Shown: positions 14,667 to 23,517, numbered from the stretch's first letter. The stretch: DNA of 64,000 bases from Haloferula helveola (GCF_037076345.1 NZ_AP024702.1:2046001-2110000), one strand, 5' to 3'. Notes: generated by a model from the sequence alone, not told the origin. Numbers and translations are program-made.

Positions 14667-16207
14667 TCCGACCGGCACTCCTCAGCCTGCTGCTTGCCGC
14701 CGCGGTTGCCCCGGCGGCCGCGGCCGGATCGTTGCCGAACATCCTGATCATCTTCGCCGACGACCTCGGCTACGGAGATGTCGGCTGCTACAATCCCGAG
14801 TCCAAGGTCGCGACTCCCAGCATCGACCGCCTCGCCAGCCAAGGACTGCGTTTCACCGACGCCCACAGTCCGTCCACGGTCTGTACACCTTCGCGCTACA
14901 GCCTGTTCACCGGCCGCATGGCGTTCCGCACCGGCTTGAAGGGCGTCTTCACCGGAGCGGGCGGCCCCAACATGATCGAGGCCGACCGGCTGACCCTGCC
15001 CGGCATGCTGAAGGAAAAGGGCTACCTCACGGCGCTCATCGGCAAATGGCACGTCGGACTGACTTTCCGGGACTCGGAGGGCAAGCCGATCTCCGATGGC
15101 GGACCGGAAGGGGAAAAGCGAATCGATTACAGCCGGCCGATCACCGACTCGCCGGTGCACCGGGGCTTTGACGAGTTCTTCGGCACCGCCTGCTGCCCGA
15201 CAACTGACTGGATCTACGCCTACATCGAGGACGACCGGGTGCCGAATCCACCGGTGGCGCCAATCGACAAGTCAACCATCCCCGAGAACCCCTACACCAA
15301 GGATTGCCGTCCCGGCCGCATCGCGCCGGACTTCAAGATGGACGAAGTCGACCTGAAGTTTCTCGATCGCAGCCTCCGCTTTCTGGACAAACACAAAAGC
15401 GAGCGTCCGGACCAGCCGTTCTTCCTCGTCCACTCGACCCAGGCGGTCCATCTGCCATCGATCCCCGCGCCCGAGTTCGTCGGCAAAAGCGGACTCGGAG
15501 CGCATGGAGACTTCATCATGGAACTGGACGCCATCGTCGGCCGGTTGATGACGAAACTCGACGAACTCGGCATGTCCGAGAACACGATCGTGATGCTCAG
15601 CAGCGACAATGGCCCGGAGATCGCACCGATCGTCAATATGCGGGCGGATCACGGCCACGATGGCGCCCGCCCGTGGCGAGGCATGAAACGGGACCAGTGG
15701 GAAGGCGGCCACCGCGTGCCGTTCATCGTTCGCTGGCAGGGCGAGATCGAAGCAGGAAGTGAAACGAGCCAGACCACATGCCTCACCGACATCATGGCCA
15801 CTTGTGCCTCGATCATCGGGTACCAACTGCCGAACGATGCCGCCGAAGACAGCTTCGACCTGCTGCCCCTGCTGAAGGATCCCGACCTGAAGGATCCGAT
15901 CCGTCCGTTCACGATCCACCAGACCAACAGGCTCGAACTGGCGATCCGAAGCGGGAAATGGAAGTACCTCGACCACCGGGGGTCCGGCGGCAACGACTAC
16001 CGGAAAAAGCCCCAGCTCACGCCCTACATTCTTCCCGAAAAAGCGCCGGACGCTCCGGGCCAGCTATACGACATGGAGAAGGACCCGGGAGAAACGGAGA
16101 ATCTCTACCTCAAGCACCCGGAAAAGGTTCGAGAACTGAAGGAAGCCTTGGAGCGACTCAAGTCCTCCGGCCGGAGCGCGCCACTTCGCTCATCACCGGA
16201 CGAGTAG
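14663..16207 (+). CDS. Secreted sulfatase, canonical CTPSR motif
   Basis: A 514-residue formylglycine sulfatase with a signal peptide (MIRPALLSLLLAAAVAPAAAAG). The N-terminal metal site is NILIIFADDLGYGDVGCY. Cys74 in STVCTPSRYSLFTG is the residue converted to formylglycine. The downstream signatures are GKWHVGL, SSDNGPE (second half of the metal site) and a C-terminal IRSGKWKYLDHRGSGGNDY, so the domain is complete. It resembles arylsulfatase A-like enzymes acting on sulfated glycans. Translation is coupled to the sugar dehydrogenase by the 4-bp overlap at 14663-14666. It is convergent with the TPR gene, with only 2 bp between the stops. Confidence 0.93.
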   Translation: MIRPALLSLLLAAAVAPAAAAGSLPNILIIFADDLGYGDVGCYNPESKVATPSIDRLASQGLRFTDAHSPSTVCTPSRYSLFTGRMAFRTGLKGVFTGAGGPNMIEADRLTLPGMLKEKGYLTALIGKWHVGLTFRDSEGKPISDGGPEGEKRIDYSRPITDSPVHRGFDEFFGTACCPTTDWIYAYIEDDRVPNPPVAPIDKSTIPENPYTKDCRPGRIAPDFKMDEVDLKFLDRSLRFLDKHKSERPDQPFFLVHSTQAVHLPSIPAPEFVGKSGLGAHGDFIMELDAIVGRLMTKLDELGMSENTIVMLSSDNGPEIAPIVNMRADHGHDGARPWRGMKRDQWEGGHRVPFIVRWQGEIEAGSETSQTTCLTDIMATCASIIGYQLPNDAAEDSFDLLPLLKDPDLKDPIRPFTIHQTNRLELAIRSGKWKYLDHRGSGGNDYRKKPQLTPYILPEKAPDAPGQLYDMEKDPGETENLYLKHPEKVRELKEALERLKSSGRSAPLRSSPDE

Positions 16208-16209
16208 GC

Positions 16210-17991
16210 TTACTCTTCTGCCGGCGAGCTGCCTCGCTCGGCACGCAATCGTTCGAGGTTCAGCCGACCGAGCTCCGAGCCCAGTCCGACCGCGCGAACG
16301 AAAGCCCGCTCGGCGGCCTCCAGATTGCCACGCTTGAGTTCGACAAAGCCGAGGTTCACCCACGCATCGGCATGATCGGGGGCCAGCGCCACCAGATCCG
16401 CCAGAAGAGTCACCGCTTCATCCCAGTGGCGCCGTCCCATCTCCAACACCGCGAGATCGTATCGCGGCATGCCGAAGTCCGGCGCGATGTCGATAGCCTT
16501 CCGGAATGCCTCGCGTGAGCCGTCGATATCCCCTCCCTGCAGCCGCGCCTTACCGAGGTTGTGCCACGCAGCCGCATGGTCGACATCCGCCGCCACCGCC
16601 GCTTCGAGGAGATCCAAGGCGGCCATCAGGTTCCCTTGTTTCGCTTCAAGGGCTCCGAGATTCGACAACGCCTGGGTGTGATCGGGCCGAACGGCCAAGG
16701 ACTCCCCGTAAGCGGCTCGGGCCGCTGCGGTGTCTCCCCTTTCCTCGAGCGCCAGACCCAGATTGTTGTGGGCCAGGTAATTCCCTTCCGTCACCTCGAT
16801 GGCCCTCCGCATCAGAGCTGTCGAGTCCTGCCAAAAGGAGACCTGCCACCGTCCGGCAACCGCCAGCCCGATCACCATCGCGCCCACCGCGCCGGCGACC
16901 GCCGGCTTCAGTTCCGGCTGGCGCTTGAGCCAGGCATCGAGACTCCATGCCACAGCGACATAGAGACCGATGAAGCTGAAGTAGGCGTAGCGGTCCGCCA
17001 TCGCCGCCGCACCGGCCTGGACGAGGCCGATCATGGGCAGCAACGTTCCGAGGAACCACAGCCATCCGACCGCCAACGCCGGGAGCGTCCTCCTCAGTTT
17101 CCACGCAGCCGCGCTGATCACCAGGAGCACGATCAACGACGGAAGCCAGACGGCCAGTGGCAACGTTTCCGGATAGGGATAGAAGACCGACAGATCGTCG
17201 GGCAGGACGAGGCGCTTCAAGTAGGTCGCATATGCAACGGCCGCATTCTGAAGGCGGAGGATGAAGGGGAAGTCCGCAGCCGACCCGATGGCTCCGGCCG
17301 ACTGCTGGCAGAGAATCGTCAGCCAGCTACCAACCGCCGACACGGCCAGCAACGGCACCTTTTCGAGCACCGCTCTCACGCGGAGCCTTCCGACTAGCGG
17401 CCAGCATTCCCAGAGAAGCATCGCACACGGCAGGGTCACCGCGAGCGGCTTCGCCATCACTGCAAGCGCATGGCAGACGAACATGCCGACATAGCTTCCC
17501 CAACCGCCACTGCGGCAACGGCGCTCGTGAAAGAGGAGGGCCAGCAAGCAGAAGAACAGGGCGAGCACGTCCTTGCGCTCGGTGACCCACGCGACGGATT
17601 CAACATGGATCGGGTGGACCGCAAAAACCGCGGCGATGCCAAGAGCCAGCCCGGCACGACCGGTGGAACGCCGCAACCAAACGCCCAGCAGCATGGCATT
17701 CGCCGCATGGAGGATCAGGTTGAAGACATGCTGCGGCCCGGGGTCCGTACCGAAAAGTCCGGCCATGACCTGATGGGACATCCACGTAAGCGGAATCCAC
17801 ATGCTCGGCCCGTGGATCTCGAAGGCCCACCGCAGGTTCTCGGCAGTCGGGCCGCCAACGACATGCGGATTGCTGTAGAAGTAGAACGGGTCGTCGTAGT
17901 TGACGAAGGGGTATCCCGCGACCGGCGCATAAACGGCCAAGGCCAGAAGCGCCGGCAGTAACGTCATCCACCAAACGTTCAGCTTTGCCAT
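16210..17991 (-). CDS. TMTC-like membrane protein: GT-C type N-terminus with TPR C-terminus
   Basis: A 593-residue protein. Residues 1-360 are a polytopic membrane region with about ten segments and the features of GT-C/TMTC proteins: an early luminal-type acidic motif (YPFVNYDDPFYFYSNPHV) and HPIHVESVAWVTERKDVLALFF. Residues 375-585 form about six tetratricopeptide repeats (NYLAHNNLGLALEERGDTAAARAAYGESLAVRPD, HAAAWHNLGKARLQGGDIDGSREAFRKAIDIAPD, HADAWVNLGFVELKRGNLEAAERAF). Related eukaryotic TMTC proteins are O-mannosyltransferases using dolichyl-phosphate mannose. The gene upstream, which it overlaps by 13 bp, is a polyprenyl-phosphate-sugar-synthase-like GT2, the matching donor-making enzyme. 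Function as a lipid-linked-sugar glycosyltransferase is inferred. Confidence 0.85.
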   Translation of the reverse strand: MAKLNVWWMTLLPALLALAVYAPVAGYPFVNYDDPFYFYSNPHVVGGPTAENLRWAFEIHGPSMWIPLTWMSHQVMAGLFGTDPGPQHVFNLILHAANAMLLGVWLRRSTGRAGLALGIAAVFAVHPIHVESVAWVTERKDVLALFFCLLALLFHERRCRSGGWGSYVGMFVCHALAVMAKPLAVTLPCAMLLWECWPLVGRLRVRAVLEKVPLLAVSAVGSWLTILCQQSAGAIGSAADFPFILRLQNAAVAYATYLKRLVLPDDLSVFYPYPETLPLAVWLPSLIVLLVISAAAWKLRRTLPALAVGWLWFLGTLLPMIGLVQAGAAAMADRYAYFSFIGLYVAVAWSLDAWLKRQPELKPAVAGAVGAMVIGLAVAGRWQVSFWQDSTALMRRAIEVTEGNYLAHNNLGLALEERGDTAAARAAYGESLAVRPDHTQALSNLGALEAKQGNLMAALDLLEAAVAADVDHAAAWHNLGKARLQGGDIDGSREAFRKAIDIAPDFGMPRYDLAVLEMGRRHWDEAVTLLADLVALAPDHADAWVNLGFVELKRGNLEAAERAFVRAVGLGSELGRLNLERLRAERGSSPAEE

Positions 17992-18671
17992 CGGAAGCGG
18001 GTGGTTGCGGTGAGAACCCGGATGCCAGTTCGCAGGACCGGGACCTTCGATTCGCCTTCTTCTCGGGCCCGGGTGTCGACCGGCACCTCACCGACCCGCA
18101 GGCCGGCACGGATCGCGCGACACGGGATCTCGACCTCATACTCATAGGTGTCGCTTCGCAGGTCGATCGCCGACGCCGACGCCCGGGTCCACGCCTTGAT
18201 CCCGGCCAGCACGTCGGTCATCCGCTGTCCGAACAGCAGGCTCGCCCAACCGCTGACGACTCGATTGCCCAGGCTTCGGGACCATGCCGCATCGGCATCG
18301 CGCCCGCTGCCGGTCGCGAATCGCGTGCCCAGCACGACATCGAGTTCGCCACGCTCAAGCGGTTCAACCAGCGGCAGCAGATCCTTGGCGAAGAACTGAC
18401 CGTCGGCATCAAACTGCGCGTGCAGGTCGCCCGTCGCCTCGCGGATCCCGGTTCGGATCGCGTGTCCTTTCCCACGATCATTGGGGTGCGGAATGTAGCG
18501 CAGGCCCGGCAGACGATCCGTCCATCCTTCAACCACTTCACCGGTGCGATCCTTCCCGCCATCCACTACCAGGATCTCGGTCTCAGCCGGCAAATGCGCG
18601 TGCAGGTCCGCGAGGGTCGAGCCGATCGCATGCTCCTCGTTGAACGCCGCCACAATCACACTGAGCCGCAC
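17979..18671 (-). CDS. GT2 glycosyltransferase (polyprenyl-phosphate sugar synthase-like)
   Basis: A 230-residue family 2 glycosyltransferase. It begins VRLSVIVAAFNEEHAIGSTL, the GT-A nucleotide-binding strand, with LVVDGGKDRTGEV as the first acidic motif and HAQFDADGQFFAKDLL as the DxD-containing metal site. There is no C-terminal membrane pair, so it resembles soluble DPMS-type synthases that load a sugar on polyprenyl phosphate. The GTG at 18671 is chosen because it immediately precedes the conserved first strand and an AGG lies about 9 bases upstream; longer upstream reading is not protein-like. It overlaps the TPR glycosyltransferase-like gene by 13 bp and is divergent from the epimerase gene. 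Confidence 0.87.
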   Translation of the reverse strand: MRLSVIVAAFNEEHAIGSTLADLHAHLPAETEILVVDGGKDRTGEVVEGWTDRLPGLRYIPHPNDRGKGHAIRTGIREATGDLHAQFDADGQFFAKDLLPLVEPLERGELDVVLGTRFATGSGRDADAAWSRSLGNRVVSGWASLLFGQRMTDVLAGIKAWTRASASAIDLRSDTYEYEVEIPCRAIRAGLRVGEVPVDTRAREEGESKVPVLRTGIRVLTATTRFRWQS

Positions 18672-18776
18672 CCGACAGAACCTGGCGCACGAACCCGGAT
18701 CAGGTAAAGCCCGCGCTGCCGCGGCCCTCCCGCCTTTTCCCTCGCCATCATCCACCAGCGCGGGGAGCTTTGAAGG

Positions 18777-19763
18777 ATGTGCGGCTTCTGGGACGGCAAA
18801 TCGGTGATCGTTCCCGGCGGGGCGGGCTTCATCGGCTCGTCGGTGGTCGATGCACTGGTGGCCCGCTCGGCCCGGGTCACGGTCATCGACGACGAATCCT
18901 CCGGAGACTTCTCGCGGCTCGATACGCACGGTCCGGCGATCCGGCGAATTCGGACCGACGTGCACAGGATCGATCTCAGGGAGGCCTTCCGTGATTCCGA
19001 CGTCGTGCTGAACCTCGCCGGCCTCGCTCCTGGACTGACTCCGGACGAAGACCGGCATGAACGCCTCTATCAGGAGAACCTCCGCATCGCCGACGCCGTG
19101 CTCGAAGCCGCCGTCGACGCCCGAGTGCCGCGATTGCTCGTCGTCAGTTCTTCCTGCGTTTATCCGGACGACGCGCCCGTTCCGACACCCGAACTGCCGT
19201 TGGAGCAAACCGAACCGGAACAGGCCAATCGAGGCTACGGCCGGGCGAAGCGGGAGATCGAGAAGCGGGCCATCGCAGCCGCCGGAGACGTAACGAAGAT
19301 CACGATCGCGCGCCCATTCAACGCCTGCGGACCGCGTGACCGAGCCACCGGCCCAGGCGCCCATGTGATCCCGTCGCTGCTGTCGAAGATCCTCGACCCG
19401 GCGACCGAGGAAGTCGTCGTCTGGGGCAGTGGCCGCCAGACCCGGAGTTTCCTCGACGCCCGCGATGTCGCAACCGCCCTGCTCCTGCTCGTCGAAACGC
19501 ATCCAACTCCCGATCCGGTGAACATCGGATCCTCGGAAGAGATCTCGCTCGCCGATCTGGTGCCGCGATTGATGAACATCAGCGGTATCTCCAAGCCGGT
19601 CCGCTTCGACACGACCAAGCCGGAGGGAGCGCTACGGAAAGGATGCGACGCATCGTTGCTGCGGAAGATCACCGGCTTCGTGCCGGAGTATTCCCTCGAT
19701 GATTCCCTGCGGGAGATTGTCGAGTCACGAATCCACACCCCTGCCGCGACCGCGAACCCATGA
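18777..19763 (+). CDS. NAD-dependent nucleotide-sugar epimerase/dehydratase
   Basis: An extended short-chain dehydrogenase/reductase of 328 residues. The Rossmann glycine motif is GGAGFIG (14-20), preceded by VIVP where most relatives have VTGG; Pro13 in place of Thr is unusual but not in a catalytic position. The active site is SSSCVYP (Ser124-126) with Tyr154/Lys158 in GYGRAKREIEK. The region RPFNACGPRDRATGPGAHVIPSLLSKIL and the later SFLDARDVATALLLLVE and PVNIGSSEEISLADLV are typical of UDP-glucose/GDP-mannose epimerase-like proteins. It probably supplies a sugar nucleotide to the divergent glycosyltransferase genes. Its stop overlaps the next possible start (ATGA at 19760). Confidence 0.88.
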   Translation: MCGFWDGKSVIVPGGAGFIGSSVVDALVARSARVTVIDDESSGDFSRLDTHGPAIRRIRTDVHRIDLREAFRDSDVVLNLAGLAPGLTPDEDRHERLYQENLRIADAVLEAAVDARVPRLLVVSSSCVYPDDAPVPTPELPLEQTEPEQANRGYGRAKREIEKRAIAAAGDVTKITIARPFNACGPRDRATGPGAHVIPSLLSKILDPATEEVVVWGSGRQTRSFLDARDVATALLLLVETHPTPDPVNIGSSEEISLADLVPRLMNISGISKPVRFDTTKPEGALRKGCDASLLRKITGFVPEYSLDDSLREIVESRIHTPAATANP

Positions 19764-19810
19764 AAGCCGAGAACTCGGGAATCGCCTGCCGCCCGCCGAC
19801 TCCCACCCTC

Positions 19811-20731
19811 ATGAAGTGGACGCTCGCCACCGCCCTCATCGCCATGTGTTCCTGTTCCGCAGCTCCCGATCAACCGGTCGAAACCGGCACCGTCCGTTGG
19901 CAACGCGAGCTCGACGCGGCGCTTACCGCATCGAAAGCAAGCGGCAAGCCGGTCTTCGCCCTGTTCCAGGAAGTGCCGGGTTGCGCCGGTTGCAAGCAGT
20001 TCGGCCGCGACGTGCTGTCCGACCCGCTCGTCGTCAGTGCCATAGAAAGCGAGTTCACGCCCTTGCTCATTCACAACAACAAGGGCGGCAAGGATGCGGA
20101 AGTGCTGAAGCGATTCGGCGAGCCGGCATGGAACTACCAGGTCGTCCGCTTCCTCGACGCGGATGCCAAGGACCTCATCCCGCGCAAGGATCGCGTCTGG
20201 ACCACCGGTCCGCTCGCCGGTCGGATGATCGCCGCCTTGAAAAGAGCCGGTCGTCCCGTGCCAGGCTATCTCTCGCTAACGGCGGCGGAACATTCGGGGC
20301 GATTGAAGGAAGCGGCATTCGCGATGTTCTGCTTTTGGACCGGCGAGATGAAGTTGGGCCGGATCGAAGGTGTGGTGACGACCGAAGCCGGCTTCCTCAA
20401 TGGCCGCGAGGTCACGCTCGTCCGTTACGACCCTTCGGCCGCCAAACTCCCGGACCTTGTGGCGGCAGCCGCACGCGTCGAATGCGCCGATGCCGTGTAT
20501 TTGCCGGCCGACGACCTCGGCAAACTGCCGGCAACCCGCCTGAAAACCGGCAGACTCGAAGGCTACCGGCGCGCCCCGGAGTCCGATCAAAAGAAGCAGC
20601 TGTCCGGGACTGCGGCGGCCAAGCTCGACCTCTCCCCGGCTCAAGCAACCAAGGTGAATGCGTGGATTCGCAGCGACAGAAAGAAAGCGCAGGGCTTCCT
20701 CACATCCGCGCAGCGCGAGCAGCTCAGGTAA
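19811..20731 (+). CDS. Secreted thioredoxin-like protein (VPxCxxC motif)
   Basis: A 306-residue protein starting MKWTLATALIAMCSCSAAPD, a signal peptide with a weak lipobox-like Cys. Residues 25-130 have a thioredoxin-fold layout: WQRELDAALTASKASGKPVFALFQEVPGCAGCKQFGRDVLSDPLVV, with the redox-like pair in CAGC. The C-terminal half (160-300) has no family that I recognise; it contains a second CKY-poor alpha/beta segment and ends in a helix resembling peptide-methionine-sulfoxide-associated or VPGU-Cys proteins, which I cannot confirm. An alternative ATG at 19760 overlaps the epimerase stop, but the hydrophobic signal starts at 19811. Likely role: extracytoplasmic thiol-disulfide chemistry. Confidence 0.7.
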   Translation: MKWTLATALIAMCSCSAAPDQPVETGTVRWQRELDAALTASKASGKPVFALFQEVPGCAGCKQFGRDVLSDPLVVSAIESEFTPLLIHNNKGGKDAEVLKRFGEPAWNYQVVRFLDADAKDLIPRKDRVWTTGPLAGRMIAALKRAGRPVPGYLSLTAAEHSGRLKEAAFAMFCFWTGEMKLGRIEGVVTTEAGFLNGREVTLVRYDPSAAKLPDLVAAAARVECADAVYLPADDLGKLPATRLKTGRLEGYRRAPESDQKKQLSGTAAAKLDLSPAQATKVNAWIRSDRKKAQGFLTSAQREQLR

Positions 20732-20782
20732 GGGACTTCAAACGCCTTGCCGACGAGGTGACAGGCAGGCCATTCTCGGGTG

Positions 20783-21286
20783 ATGAAACCGGAAGGGGCG
20801 AGCCTCTGGCGGCGGATCGAGGATTTCCGCCTCGACCACCCCGACGCATCCCTTCCCTTCACCAGCCGCCTCGCCCGCGAGCAGGACTGGACCCATGCCT
20901 TCGCCGCGCGGGTGATCGTCGAGTACAAGCGGTTCGTCTTCCTCGCGCTTGAGAGCGGCCACCCGGTCACGCCGTCCGAAGCGGTCGATCAGGCATGGCA
21001 TCTCCATCTCACGTACACGCGCAGTTACTGGGAACGTTTTTGCGGGGAAGTCCTCGGCCGCGAACTCCATCACGAACCGACCCAAGGTGGCCCGGTGGAG
21101 GGAGACAAGTTCGAGGACTGGTACTCGCGAACTCTTCAGAGCTACGAAGAGACCTTCGTCACCGCCCCGCCAAGAGAGATATGGCCTGAGCCGTCCGTCC
21201 GTTTCGCGAACCCCGGATCCGGACGCTGGGTCGACAGCTCCCGGTACTGGCTCGTTCCCCGCCCCCGCTGGCTTTCCCGCACATGA
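20783..21286 (+). CDS. GRDP-like (DUF1399-type) protein
   Basis: A 167-residue protein with the motif VDQAWHLHLTYTRSYWERFC, matching the D-x-x-W-H-x-H signature of the glycine-rich-domain-protein-like family (PF07173, DUF1399), whose biochemical role is unknown. The two histidines suggest metal binding. There is no signal peptide and no glycine-rich tail in this copy; the Gly/Cys-rich tail is in the next gene instead. The ATG at 20783 is preferred over the overlapping GTG at 20780. It overlaps the next start by 4 bp (ATGA, 21283-21286), so the two products are made together. Confidence 0.75.
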   Translation: MKPEGASLWRRIEDFRLDHPDASLPFTSRLAREQDWTHAFAARVIVEYKRFVFLALESGHPVTPSEAVDQAWHLHLTYTRSYWERFCGEVLGRELHHEPTQGGPVEGDKFEDWYSRTLQSYEETFVTAPPREIWPEPSVRFANPGSGRWVDSSRYWLVPRPRWLSRT

Positions 21287-22182
21287 ACATTCTCGCCATC
21301 AGCGGTTTCGAATTCCTGATCATCTACGGCATCGCCCTGATTGCGGCAGTCGGATACGCCGCGATCCGCCGGTCGGCCTTCCGCGCCCAAGTCGAAAACA
21401 ACATCCGTGAGGTCCCGGAGGACCCCTACGATGTCGCCTACCTCGCCGGAGGCCCCCGGCGGGTCACGCTCACTGCCGCCACAGCCCTTATCGCCAGCGG
21501 ACGGGCGCAGTGGCGGGACTCTCTGACCGGGTCTTCCCTGAGCATCGCTGACGAACCTGCTGGGCCACCTCCGATCCATCCGGTGGAGGACACATTGCTT
21601 CAGCAGATTCGGCTGTTCGGAATCAAAGGCATGCCGGCCAGACAACTGAGCGATGGACTCGCGGCACGGCTGCGATCGATCGAAGTCCGGCTCGCCGGCA
21701 TCGGGTTGCGGCCGACCACGGAAGAGCGCCGCAAGGCCCGAATGGCGATCACTTGGCCCCTCAAGGTCGTCGCGGTGATCGGGGTGATCCGGATCGTGAT
21801 CGGACTCGTCCGGGACCAGCCGGTCGGGCTGCTGGTGATGGGAGTGATCGTGACAGGCATCCTGATCTTGGCGCTGGGCTGGACGAGCGGCTACCTGACA
21901 CCCGCGGGTCAACGGGTCGTCGATCAGCTGCGCGAAAAGCACAAGGACCGGAGCAGGATGCGGTTCAGCGACCCTTCGGCCCACCTCCCGGACATCACGA
22001 TCGGCGCTGCACTTTTCGGTCCCACCGCGATGGCCGAGGTCATGGGGTTCCAGCACATCCATGAGAAAATGAACCAACAGCTCGGTTCGAGCTCTTCGGC
22101 CGGCGCCGACGGAGGGGGGTGCGGATCCGGCTGCGGCTCCGGTTGTGGTGGCTGTGGGGGGTGTGGTGGCTGCGGCGGCTGA
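21283..22182 (+). CDS. TIGR04222-like membrane protein with Gly/Cys-rich C-terminal tail
   Basis: A 299-residue protein. It has an N-terminal membrane segment (9-27, FLIIYGIALIAAVGYAAI), then DPYDVAYLAGGPRRVTLTAATALIASGRA, the signature of the TIGR04222 family, and two more hydrophobic segments (about 160-205). A cytoplasmic-type stretch PAGQRVVDQLREKHKDRSRMR follows. The last ~25 residues are almost only Gly and Cys, with six cysteines spaced GC-GSGC-GSGC-GGC-GGC-GGC, a tail typical of this family. Function is unknown; metal binding or processing of the tail is possible. The paired GRDP-like gene overlaps it by 4 bp. Confidence 0.82.
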   Translation: MNILAISGFEFLIIYGIALIAAVGYAAIRRSAFRAQVENNIREVPEDPYDVAYLAGGPRRVTLTAATALIASGRAQWRDSLTGSSLSIADEPAGPPPIHPVEDTLLQQIRLFGIKGMPARQLSDGLAARLRSIEVRLAGIGLRPTTEERRKARMAITWPLKVVAVIGVIRIVIGLVRDQPVGLLVMGVIVTGILILALGWTSGYLTPAGQRVVDQLREKHKDRSRMRFSDPSAHLPDITIGAALFGPTAMAEVMGFQHIHEKMNQQLGSSSSAGADGGGCGSGCGSGCGGCGGCGGCGG

Positions 22183-22215
22183 GCCAGAGCACCGGATTTG
22201 CCCATTTTTCAGGGA

Positions 22216-22254
22216 TTGCCACCGATTCGGCCGAGCAATTTAGAATTATTCTTG
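22216..22254 (+). promoter_or_regulatory. Candidate promoter and Fur/PerR-type box of the fur-suf operon
   Basis: A 7-1-7 inverted repeat TTAGAAT-T-ATTCTTG (22240-22254) resembles Fur/PerR operators (PerR consensus TTATAATnATTATAA). It overlaps TAGAAT (22241-22246), a good -10 hexamer, with TTGCCA (22216-22221) as a possible -35 at a long 19-bp spacing. A wider repeat, GAGCAA ... TTGCTC (22233-22257), surrounds it. The site lies 38 bp before the ATG of the Fur-family gene, which suggests autoregulation of the regulator together with sufCBD. Confidence 0.5.
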
Positions 22255-22291
22255 CTCTTATTCGAACCCCGCCTAGCGTCCGCCGTCCCGC

Positions 22292-22726
22292 ATGGTCTCT
22301 CCGACTCCAGAAAGCAAGCCCGATCCGAAAGGTGACATGCCTTCCGAGATTGCCGGGCTGCGTATGACCAAGCAGCGCTGGGAGGTTTACCGGCTCCTCA
22401 TGGAGCAGCGGGACCATCCGACTGCCAACGAGGTTTTCATCCGGATCAAGGACCGGCTGCCGAATATCTCGCTGGCGACCGTCTACAACTGCCTCGAGGC
22501 GCTCACCCAGCACGGCATCGTGCGACAAGTGAATTTCGACCGCGACGCGTCGCGCTTCTGCCCGAATCTGGCCGAGCACGGCCACTTCCACGACAAGCCC
22601 ACCGGCTCGATCCACGACGTCACCTTCAAGCCCGGCGTCAACCTCGCCGACGTCCTCGACCTGCCCCCCGGCACGGTGATCACCGACATCGAGATTACCC
22701 TCCGCGGCGAACTCCCCTCCTCCTGA
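22292..22726 (+). CDS. Fur-family transcriptional regulator without the CxxC zinc motif
   Basis: A 144-residue ferric-uptake-regulator-like protein. The winged-helix DNA-binding part is clear: [55 protein letters not shown]. The dimerisation/metal part keeps HGHFH at 96-100, but where Fur/PerR proteins have the structural zinc CxxC it reads [10 protein letters not shown]; the only cysteines are Cys67 and Cys90. It therefore cannot bind the usual structural zinc. It lies 38 bp before sufC and heads what looks like one operon, so it probably controls Fe-S cluster assembly in response to iron or peroxide. Which signal it senses is unknown. Confidence 0.9.
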   Translation: MVSPTPESKPDPKGDMPSEIAGLRMTKQRWEVYRLLMEQRDHPTANEVFIRIKDRLPNISLATVYNCLEALTQHGIVRQVNFDRDASRFCPNLAEHGHFHDKPTGSIHDVTFKPGVNLADVLDLPPGTVITDIEITLRGELPSS

Positions 22727-22764
22727 TTTGGAAATTGGAACTTAGAAATTTGAACTTTCCCACC

Positions 22765-23517
22765 ATGTCCCTCGTCATCACCGACCTCCACGCCCAGCTC
22801 GAAGACGGCACCGAAATCCTCAAGGGAGTTTCCCTCGAGATTCCCGCCGGCGAAGTCCACGCCATCATGGGCCCGAACGGCTCCGGCAAGTCCACACTCT
22901 CGAAGGTGGTCGCCGGCCATGAAGGCTACGAGGTAACCTCGGGTTCGGTCACTCTCGACGGCGAGGACCTGCTGGAGATGGGCATCGACGAACGCTCCCG
23001 CGCCGGCGTCTTCCTCGCGTTCCAGTATCCTGCGGAAGTGCCAGGGGTTTCGAACGCCAACTTCATCCGCGCCGCCCTGCAGGCCCGCCTTCCGGAAGGC
23101 CAGGAGCTCGACGCGGTCGGCTACTACAAGTCGCTCTATGAAAAGATGGACCTGCTCGAGATGGATCGGAAGTTCACCGGCCGCTCCGTGAACGAAGGCT
23201 TCTCGGGCGGAGAGAAGAAGCGCAACGAGATCCTGCAGATGATGATGCTCGATCCCAAGTACTGCCTCCTCGACGAGACCGACTCCGGCCTCGATATCGA
23301 CGCGCTCAAGATCGTCGCCAAGGGCGTCAACTCGATGCGCTCCCCGGAACGCGGATTCCTCCTCATCACCCACTATCAGCGGCTGCTCAACTACATCGCG
23401 CCCGACCATGTCCACGTGATGGCCGAGGGCCGCATCGTCCGCTCCGGCGGCCCCGAACTCGCGCTGGAGCTCGAAGAGAACGGCTACGACTTCCTCAAGG
23501 AAGCCGTTACCGCCTGA
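22765..23517 (+). CDS. sufC: Fe-S cluster assembly ATPase SufC
   Basis: A 250-residue ABC-type ATPase of the SUF system, which works with SufB-SufD on the scaffold in the cytoplasm. It has a Walker [10 protein letters not shown] (36-44), a Q-loop [11 protein letters not shown], the ABC signature [11 protein letters not shown] and Walker [12 protein letters not shown], and ends in a helical C-terminus. Length and motifs match SufC exactly. The ATG at 22765 opens the conserved [20 protein letters not shown]. It lies between the Fur-family gene and sufB (32-bp gap). Confidence 0.97.
   Translation: MSLVITDLHAQLEDGTEILKGVSLEIPAGEVHAIMGPNGSGKSTLSKVVAGHEGYEVTSGSVTLDGEDLLEMGIDERSRAGVFLAFQYPAEVPGVSNANFIRAALQARLPEGQELDAVGYYKSLYEKMDLLEMDRKFTGRSVNEGFSGGEKKRNEILQMMMLDPKYCLLDETDSGLDIDALKIVAKGVNSMRSPERGFLLITHYQRLLNYIAPDHVHVMAEGRIVRSGGPELALELEENGYDFLKEAVTA

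Noticed and set aside
18672-19502. Longer reading of the GT2 gene up to 19502
   Set aside because: This part is antisense to the epimerase gene and has no glycosyltransferase features; the first conserved strand begins at the GTG at 18671.
22108-22179. Gly/Cys tail as a separate bacteriocin-like peptide
   Set aside because: It is in frame with the preceding membrane protein and has no start codon or leader of its own; a Gly/Cys-rich tail is typical of the TIGR04222 family.
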